Source: Clostridia bacterium
GTDB lineage: Bacteria; Bacillota; Clostridia; Christensenellales; Aristaeellaceae
NCBI GenBank assembly: GCA_017543905.1
Contig: JAFYFC010000054.1
Coordinates: 1-48,268 of the forward strand
Direction: 5' to 3'
DNA: 48,268 nt
The position numbers and the translations under genes were made by a program. Under the pieces are notes generated by a model, which saw only the letters and a list, made by a program, of their open reading frames with translations, did not search any database and was not told the origin of the DNA. Every line of letters starts with the position of its first letter. Position 1 is the first letter of the stretch. Positions 42,338 to 48,268 of the stretch are shown here, in pieces.

Positions 42338-44035
42338 ATGCGGACGATAAGCAAAAAACTGCTGGCGCTTGCGCTGGCGCTGGTTTTGGCGCTGTCCGGC
42401 AGCGCGCTGGCTGCCGACGTCGCGCAAAACCTCGCCATAGCTCAGCAGCTCGCCGAGATCAATCTGGAAAGCAATACCGCGACGATCAAGCTTCTGCTCA
42501 AGCAGTGCATAGACGCGCTCGGGCCGGACGACCCCGTGACGCTCACGCTGAACAGCATAGTCACGCTGCTTGATACCGGCAGCGCGAACGGCCTTGTTAC
42601 AGTTACGCTGCTCAAATCCGCACAGGAGCAGCTTGCGTCCTCGGCTCCCGAGGCCGAGCCGACCGAGCAGGAGCCTACGGCAGATGAACCCACGATAGAC
42701 GAACCTACGATAGACGAACCCACGATAGATGATCCTACGATAGACGAACCCACGATAGATGATCCTACGATAGATGATCCTACAATAGATGATCCTACAA
42801 TTGAGGAACCCACATCGCAGGAGCCTGACACGGCGCAGACGGCAGAGCCTTCGGGTGAGGCGCTCAAGCCTACATATTCGCCGGAGGAGCTGAGCACCTC
42901 GCAAACAGGCCTGCCGGTATACAGCGCGTCAGGCTATGTAAACACCATGCTGCAGGCCGTGATCACGATGGAGGTGCCGGGCAGCTGGGGCAACAACGCG
43001 GGCGCGAGCGCGACGATGACGAGCTATTCTGCGGTCAACGGCTCCGGCGCGGTAAGCCCCAAGGGCGGCACGCTCACGCTCAAATACTACCCCATGCAGT
43101 ACGACAGCGCCGACGCGGAATTCGCCGCCTACGCGCGCAACCTCGCAAACATGAACGAGGTAGAGGTCACCGACAGCGCGGACGTATACGCCGCTTTAAT
43201 GCCCGGGCGCAAGCTCGAATACACAATGCACATCGGTTCGAACGTGTATATGTGCGAGAGCGTATGCTTCGCATACGAGGGCACGGTGTATTCGATAGAG
43301 CTCATGCAGGGCGCGCGCAGCAAATACGACTATTTCGGAACGTACAGATACGTAGTCAACAGCGCGGGCGTGCTCGACGGCGCCGCACCTGAAATACAGG
43401 ATACCCCCACTGTGCCGGACATACCTGACGGCACGGACACTCTGCCGGAGGATATGTACGAGCCGTTCAAGGGCAGCTGGGGCGATTTTATATATCAGAT
43501 AAACGGCAGGACCTACGCCTTCCCCACGAGCGTCAGGGACATAGCGCCCGGCGACATCGCGTTTGACCGCAGCATGACGATAGATTACACGCTTATCAGA
43601 GGCGGCACGGAGCTGGACAATTCGGAGCTGATAATCCTCGAGGATTCGGCGTACAAGGAGTTCGCGAGCCTTACGAACATGACAGGCGCGCCAACATCGG
43701 TTGAAAACTGCGTCGTGACCGCGCTTACCGACACCTTTGGCAAATGCTTAAATCTCACCCTGCCCGGAGACGTGCGCGTGGGCAGCCCGGAAAGCGCTAT
43801 ACTGACAGCCTGCCCCGCCTACAATTACGTACCGAGAAACGGCGACACGCGTTTTATGGGGAACGAATTGTGCTTCGCGTGCAACGTGCGCGACGACGGC
43901 TGCACCGGATATGTACTTATCAGAAACGACCCGCCGTTTTACAGCACAGTCTCCATTATCTGCGACGCAGGCATAATCAAGGAGATCAGCTTTGAATGCC
44001 TCGGAACCAAAAGAGCCGCTTACGTCTTTGAATAA
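42338..44035 (+). CDS. Secreted multidomain protein with DEPTI-repeat linker
   Basis: I do not recognise the family. The 565-residue protein has a signal peptide (LALALALVLALSGSALA). A helical module (about 26-108: NTATIKLLLKQCIDALG, then VTLTLNSIVTLLDTGSANGL) resembles the C-terminal module of the next protein. Eight five-residue repeats of (E/D)PTI(D/E) follow (about 117-156), a stiff acidic linker. Two beta-rich domains complete it: one with ITMEVPGSWGNN and YYPMQYDSADAEFAAYARNL, and one with GSWGDFIYQINGRTYAFP. No sortase or membrane anchor is visible. It lies 42 bases after the transglutaminase-like gene. Confidence 0.8.
   Translation: MRTISKKLLALALALVLALSGSALAADVAQNLAIAQQLAEINLESNTATIKLLLKQCIDALGPDDPVTLTLNSIVTLLDTGSANGLVTVTLLKSAQEQLASSAPEAEPTEQEPTADEPTIDEPTIDEPTIDDPTIDEPTIDDPTIDDPTIDDPTIEEPTSQEPDTAQTAEPSGEALKPTYSPEELSTSQTGLPVYSASGYVNTMLQAVITMEVPGSWGNNAGASATMTSYSAVNGSGAVSPKGGTLTLKYYPMQYDSADAEFAAYARNLANMNEVEVTDSADVYAALMPGRKLEYTMHIGSNVYMCESVCFAYEGTVYSIELMQGARSKYDYFGTYRYVVNSAGVLDGAAPEIQDTPTVPDIPDGTDTLPEDMYEPFKGSWGDFIYQINGRTYAFPTSVRDIAPGDIAFDRSMTIDYTLIRGGTELDNSELIILEDSAYKEFASLTNMTGAPTSVENCVVTALTDTFGKCLNLTLPGDVRVGSPESAILTACPAYNYVPRNGDTRFMGNELCFACNVRDDGCTGYVLIRNDPPFYSTVSIICDAGIIKEISFECLGTKRAAYVFE
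42686..42805 (+). repeat. 15-bp minisatellite, eight in-frame units
   Basis: Units of GA(A/T)CC(C/T)AC(G/A)AT(A/T)GA(C/T/G) repeat eight times without frame shift, encoding (E/D)PTI(D/E). Near-identical units mean copy number can change by slippage and alter linker length. Confidence 0.9.
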
Positions 44036-44066
44036 AGACGCCGGATATTAGAGGGAGGAAACGTTC

Positions 44067-47000
44067 ATGTTTATGAAAGCATGCAGAAGACTGCTCAGCT
44101 TGTTGCTGGCGGCAGCGCTGCTGGCGGGAGTCATGCCGCTGTACGCGCTGGCGGATTCGGAGCCCGGCGCGCAGTACCCGATAGTGCTCACGATGGGCGC
44201 CGACTTAAACGCCGAGCAGCGCAGGTATATTTACAGCTATTTCGGCGTGACCGAGGGTCAGGTAACGACCATAACGATAACCAACGCCGACGAGCACGCT
44301 GCTCTGGACGGCAAGTATCCCAGCGACGTGATAGGCTACCGCACACTCAGCTGCGCGCTGATACGCGTAACGAGCTCCGGCGGCGTGCGCGTAAAAACCG
44401 CCAACATGAGCGTGGTGGACAGCAATACCATAGCCACCGCGCTTACCACCTGTCAGGTATATAACGCCGAGGTCATCGCAGCCGCGCCTTACATGGTTTC
44501 CGGCACCGGCGCGCTGACGGGCGTAATGATGGCGTACGAAGCCGCGACCGGCATGGCGCTCGACGCGGCCGCGCGCGATCTGGCGAACGACGAAATCGTG
44601 GTCGTGAGCGACGTCGCGCGGGAAGCGGGACAGGACGAGGCCACGCTGATAGTCAACGATATCAAAATCCATATCGTGCGCGACCAGCTTTCGACCGACG
44701 CCGAGATCAAGGCGGCAGTCGACGACGTGCTGGACGTCACGTATCAGGCGATGGTGACCCGTGCACAGCAGAAGGGCACAAAAGCGCCCTCTGAGCTCAG
44801 CCAGAGAAGAAAAACTCAGCTTTACGATTACGGCCGCAAGGTCGCGAACATGAAATACGATTACCGCGACATGCAGAAAACGCTGGAGCGCGTAACCTAC
44901 AACGCGGCCACCGCCGCAGGTCTCAAGGATCCCATAATCGACACCTTCGAGACGCTCGGCGACGACGACAGTCTGCCGTTCGATTCCATACTGCTGAGCA
45001 CGAACGACAAGGTCGTGGGCGAGCAGAACGTAAACTCCACCGACACGGTGTCCGTGGGCGACCATCCCGCAGTCGAAATACAGGTTTACACCGAAAACAT
45101 AACCCTTACCGAGGCGGGCGGAATAAAGGCCGATAAGTTCATCGCCACCACCAACGACATCGCCTTCGAGGACACGAACGGCAAATACGCCTTGATGGAC
45201 TTAAACGGCAACCTGCTTACCGAATCCGTATATTCCGGATTTAGCGGCAAATACGGTATCATATCTGCGAGAAACGCGGACACGGGCGCTTACGGCGTAC
45301 TTGACAGCAGGGGCGCCGAGCTCATTCCCGTCAAATACGACGTGGCCGAAATTTATTCCGCGCACTGGGCAGCGGGCATAAAGCTCACGCCCTCCTCAGG
45401 CGACGAATACGATTACTACAGCGGCAGCGCCAGGTATCTGATCGATACGGTAGAGCTTTACTATATCGACGAAGGCAAGAGCCGCGCGGTATCGACGCTC
45501 AAGCGCAGCCAGTGCAGACAGGTATACACGAAAGACAGCTACATCAACATCACCGACGACAGCAAGACCACCCGCACCTACGACTCCTCGTTCAAGGTAG
45601 TCGCCACTCCCGCTTACGCGTCCGATTTCGGCGACCTTGACGACAACACCGCGCTTATGAATGCCCTGCAGAAAAAAACCGGCCACTACGTTTCAGGCGT
45701 CCGGGGCGCTTACTGCCGCTTCTCCGACCGCAAAACCGGTCTGTACGGTATTATGGACAGGTACGGCAACGTCATAGTGCCCGCCTCGCTCGATAGAGTT
45801 ACGTATTCCAGCGGCGACAGCGGCAGCACCTACGAAGCCGGCGGTTACTTCGCGGGCATAAAAAACGGCAAGTTCGTGTTCGTTACCTCCGGCGGCAAGG
45901 TGACCGCCTCGTGCGACAACGCTGATCTGGACAGCTACGGCATGTCGGCGCTTGCCCGCAACGACGACGGCAGCTATACGCTGCTTTCGGGCGACGGCAC
46001 GCTCACGACTCTGAAGGGCTACAGCTATGTCTACCCGCTCGACCATTCAAAGGGTCTTTTGTACCGCGGAAACAAAAACAACAAGTACGATCTGATCGAC
46101 TGGCACGGAAACGTTTTGCTGACCGGCGGCAGCGGCTATTCGCTCTCCGCGAACGGCAACTACCTTATCGCGCAGCTCGGCTATACCGGCTCCACGCTGT
46201 ATCTGGTAAACGACGCTTCGCCGGTCGCCATCGCCGACGTGCACGGCTGGTCCGATCCTAACGCCAAGGAGGTCGCCGCAGCAGCCGACCTTACGCCGTA
46301 TACCGGCGATCCGGCGCTCACACCGGTCAGCACCGCGCTGAGCGCCAGCTTCATTCCCAATACGTACCTCGTCGCCGCGCGCGGTTCCGGCAATCTGTAC
46401 GCCGTATCCGACCTTGCGGGCAATCTGCTTACGGATTATCTGTACAGCGATATCAGCTACTCGAAAGGCTGGCTCAGGGTGACAGACGCCAACAATAAGA
46501 AGGGCATACTGGATCTGGACGGAAATATGCTGCTCGACTGCGGGTACGATTATCTGGATTTTCTGAACGAACAGTGGGTACTGGCGTATCTCTTCGATTA
46601 CGAGCATCCTGCCACTAAGGACGATTACGAGTTTTCTTCCTACTCCTCCGCCGGCACGAATTACTATAAGTTCGCAACCGTGCTGGTCTGCCACCTTGAA
46701 GAAAACGGCGTAACCTACGCGCAGCTGACCCGCGATCAGTTTGGCGACGCGCGGGCGGAAGAGGGCTACATAAACATAAAGAACCGTTCCAGCGGCAAGA
46801 TCACCACATACGACAGCTCCTTCACAGTAAAGGCCACCGTCTCCTACGTCAGTGATTTCAGCGACTTCTCGAGCTCCCGTATGCTTATACAGCAGATTAG
46901 GGACAAAACCGGCTATTCACTCAGCAATACCGCCTTCGTGGACGGCTACGAGGTCGCGTACGTATCGAGCAAATACGGCGTTATCGACGGCGAAGGCAAC

Positions 47001-47864
47001 GTGATCGTCCCGCTCGAATACGACAGAGTCGATACGGTAAGTACGCCGAAGGGCAGCACGCCGCTGATCAAGGGCTACTTCCTCGTGAGGAGCAACGACA
47101 TGCTTGGCTACGTAACCAGAGACGGCGTAAGCTGCGAGCTCAAGTATCCCTATAAGCTCAGTAACGGAGAGTATACCTACGACGAAGGCCTGTTTATGTA
47201 CTTCAAGGATACGGACGGGACCTACACCATAGTTTCGGCGGACGGCGTCGAATCCAAGGGCTGGAGCTATCCGTACGGGTACGGCATGGGGCTTTTCTTC
47301 CAAGCCCGCAAAGACTCCGTGTACTGTATATGCGACTGGCACGGCAACGTACTGTTTGAAGACGTTAATCGCTTCGACGTAAGCTGGGACGGAAAGTACG
47401 TGCTGGTGCAGCAGAAATACGGCGAGCCTGTCACCGTATACGCAGTGGACGGCGCCGCGCTGCCGGAAGGTGTGACGCCGAAGACGGCTGAGCCCGCGCC
47501 CACGCCTACTCCGGAGCCTACGCCCACACCCGCGCCTACGCCCACGCCTTCACCTACGTCTACGCCTACTCTCACGCCCACGCCCGCGCCTGTCCCCACG
47601 CCGGAGGCTGAGGGGTCCGAGCTCTCTCCCACGCTCAGCGCGGCGGTCGAGCTGATCAAGGCGTCCGTCACGCTGCTCGAGCAGGACGCCGCGGCAAACA
47701 GCGCGAGCGTACAGGTGCTGCTGACGAACGCACAGGCGCTGCTTAACGAAAAAGCCGACGCAGCCGCATACGTCCAAAGCGTCGTAGATCTGTTAAAGGC
47801 AGGCTCGACCGACGTAACCACGCTCAAGCTTCTGCTTGACCTTGCGGCAGCGGCGTGCAGATAA
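44067..47864 (+). CDS. Large secreted protein: DUF1002-like domain, WG repeats, Pro-Thr linker, helical module
   Basis: The 1265-residue protein starts with a signal peptide (ALLAGVMPLYALA). Residues about 35-320 resemble DUF1002/YpuA (PIVLTMGADLNAEQRRYIYSYF, VTTITITNADEH, ALTGVMMAYEAATG). Residues about 350-1130 are two similar sets of WG-type repeats (KYALMDLNGNLL, LYGIMDRYGNVIVPASLDRV, KYDLIDWHGNVLL, KYGVIDGEGNVIVPLEYDRV, YCICDWHGNVLFE), likely propeller-like binding surfaces. A Pro-Thr linker (about 1135-1184) leads to a helical module (1185-1265) akin to the N-terminal module of the preceding protein. GGGAGG precedes the ATG. It is the last gene of the operon; the role is unknown, probably at the cell surface. 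Confidence 0.87.
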   Translation: MFMKACRRLLSLLLAAALLAGVMPLYALADSEPGAQYPIVLTMGADLNAEQRRYIYSYFGVTEGQVTTITITNADEHAALDGKYPSDVIGYRTLSCALIRVTSSGGVRVKTANMSVVDSNTIATALTTCQVYNAEVIAAAPYMVSGTGALTGVMMAYEAATGMALDAAARDLANDEIVVVSDVAREAGQDEATLIVNDIKIHIVRDQLSTDAEIKAAVDDVLDVTYQAMVTRAQQKGTKAPSELSQRRKTQLYDYGRKVANMKYDYRDMQKTLERVTYNAATAAGLKDPIIDTFETLGDDDSLPFDSILLSTNDKVVGEQNVNSTDTVSVGDHPAVEIQVYTENITLTEAGGIKADKFIATTNDIAFEDTNGKYALMDLNGNLLTESVYSGFSGKYGIISARNADTGAYGVLDSRGAELIPVKYDVAEIYSAHWAAGIKLTPSSGDEYDYYSGSARYLIDTVELYYIDEGKSRAVSTLKRSQCRQVYTKDSYINITDDSKTTRTYDSSFKVVATPAYASDFGDLDDNTALMNALQKKTGHYVSGVRGAYCRFSDRKTGLYGIMDRYGNVIVPASLDRVTYSSGDSGSTYEAGGYFAGIKNGKFVFVTSGGKVTASCDNADLDSYGMSALARNDDGSYTLLSGDGTLTTLKGYSYVYPLDHSKGLLYRGNKNNKYDLIDWHGNVLLTGGSGYSLSANGNYLIAQLGYTGSTLYLVNDASPVAIADVHGWSDPNAKEVAAAADLTPYTGDPALTPVSTALSASFIPNTYLVAARGSGNLYAVSDLAGNLLTDYLYSDISYSKGWLRVTDANNKKGILDLDGNMLLDCGYDYLDFLNEQWVLAYLFDYEHPATKDDYEFSSYSSAGTNYYKFATVLVCHLEENGVTYAQLTRDQFGDARAEEGYINIKNRSSGKITTYDSSFTVKATVSYVSDFSDFSSSRMLIQQIRDKTGYSLSNTAFVDGYEVAYVSSKYGVIDGEGNVIVPLEYDRVDTVSTPKGSTPLIKGYFLVRSNDMLGYVTRDGVSCELKYPYKLSNGEYTYDEGLFMYFKDTDGTYTIVSADGVESKGWSYPYGYGMGLFFQARKDSVYCICDWHGNVLFEDVNRFDVSWDGKYVLVQQKYGEPVTVYAVDGAALPEGVTPKTAEPAPTPTPEPTPTPAPTPTPSPTSTPTLTPTPAPVPTPEAEGSELSPTLSAAVELIKASVTLLEQDAAANSASVQVLLTNAQALLNEKADAAAYVQSVVDLLKAGSTDVTTLKLLLDLAAAACR

Positions 47865-47866
47865 AA

Positions 47867-47885
47867 AAAGCTGCAAAGCAGCTTT
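47867..47885 (+). terminator. Terminator hairpin after the WG-repeat gene
   Basis: AAAGCTGC and GCAGCTTT form an 8-bp stem two bases after the stop codon, preceded by an A run. Confidence 0.6.
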
Positions 47886-47886
47886 C

Positions 47887-47917
47887 GATCGAAATGAAGC
47901 GTTGCTTCATTTCGATC
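47887..47917 (+). repeat. 31-bp hairpin of the boundary family (copy 3)
   Basis: Perfect 14-base arms (GATCGAAATGAAGC) with a 3-base loop, the same architecture as the hairpins at 10216 and 10278. Both arms change together between copies. Confidence 0.85.
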
Positions 47918-47983
47918 GGGTGGGGTTGTGTTGATTTTTAAAGATTGTATTCTGAAACGGCAGGCTTTCGGCAAGCTATGAGG

Positions 47984-48188
47984 CAGGAAAGCAATTTTTG
48001 CTGAAAATCCTGCGGGATTTTCCGGGCGCAAGGCGCACCGCCTCAAATCGCAGATCTGAGCCGATGCGTCCCGCCGAAGGCGGGATTGATTTGCCGATGG
48101 CAAATCAACCTCAAATTGAGCGGAAGCGATTATTTGCTCCGGTCGTCTTCGCTTCGCTCCGCTCGACTTCGCAAAAATCGTGTCCTCG
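47984..48188 (+). repeat. 205-bp dispersed intergenic repeat, right copy (inverted relative to the left)
   Basis: It matches the reverse complement of 9946-10150 end to end by eye. Like the left copy it lies downstream of a gene and is oriented the same way relative to that gene. The block from 47918 to the window end holds no gene. Confidence 0.85.
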
Positions 48189-48189
48189 T

Positions 48190-48268
48190 GCCGTACGAGG
48201 TCAACTTGCCTGCTGGCAAGTTGATCCCGCTATGCGGGACGCTTTGGCTCAAATAGAATTTGAGACAA
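48190..48268 (-). repeat. Diverged third copy of the intergenic repeat (partial)
   Basis: It is oriented opposite to the adjacent right copy. It keeps the same three-palindrome order (arms AACTTGCC/GGCAAGTT, CCCGC/GCGGG, TCAAAT/ATTTGA) although the primary sequence differs. It is cut by the window end. Confidence 0.65.

Noticed and set aside
42686..42805. CRISPR-like array
   Set aside because: Units are contiguous 15-mers with no spacers and are in frame within a coding region.

Overview
The window looks like a chromosome segment of a GC-rich, anaerobic Clostridia-type Firmicute from a gut or rumen habitat. This rests on strong AGGAGG-type ribosome binding sites, sigma-A promoters with exact 17-bp spacers, LplB/YtcP-type sugar importers encoded without their own ATPase, a glycyl radical enzyme, and gene content dominated by plant- and cell-wall-glycan breakdown. 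Isoleucine is read mostly with ATA despite the high GC (19 ATA, 4 ATC, 0 ATT in ftsY). No rRNA or tRNA gene and no CRISPR array was found, and the species cannot be fixed from the sequence alone.

Region 1 (1-9.64 kb, mostly housekeeping): the end of an IS5-like element with the first 18 codons of its transposase; a DnaQ-like exonuclease fused to a degenerate RelA/SpoT-type HD domain; then a ftsY-led run (ftsY, sugar-phosphate isomerase-like TIM barrel, pyrimidine-nucleoside phosphorylase, membrane protein, lipid kinase); an O-acetylhomoserine sulfhydrylase-type PLP enzyme; a structured intergenic region; and an exported P1-family peptidase.

Region 2 (10.3-17.5 kb, minus strand): an alpha-galactosidase gene (melA) with its own promoter, and a compact operon murR-type regulator / murQ / MurK-type amino-sugar kinase / nanE / GH42 beta-galactosidase, whose products would funnel N-acetylmuramic acid, N-acetylmannosamine and GlcNAc phosphates into one pool.

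Region 3 (17.6-24.1 kb, minus strand): a LacI regulator and a sugar ABC operon (two permeases, an unassigned (alpha/alpha)6-type putative glycosidase, a solute-binding protein). Palindromes with CTGTA/TACAG half-sites lie on both promoters and are the likely LacI operators.

Region 4 (24.3-40.6 kb, plus strand): an arabinoside-type locus. A solute-binding protein and two permeases are followed by a small exported beta-sandwich protein whose second codon is TAG, two tandem exported GH51-like proteins, a cytosolic GH43, a canonical GH51 arabinofuranosidase, an uncharacterised short glycyl radical enzyme with its activase, and a GH116-like enzyme. The expected flow is outside trimming, import, inside trimming, and then an unknown radical step.

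Region 5 (40.7-47.9 kb, plus strand): three secreted proteins in a row (transglutaminase-like; a protein with a 5-residue DEPTI-type repeat linker; a 1265-residue DUF1002-like plus WG-repeat protein). The last two share a helical module at opposite ends. A MITE-like element sits in the leader of this operon.

Regions 2-5 are bracketed by two inverted copies of a 205-bp intergenic repeat, each next to 31-bp hairpins of one family.
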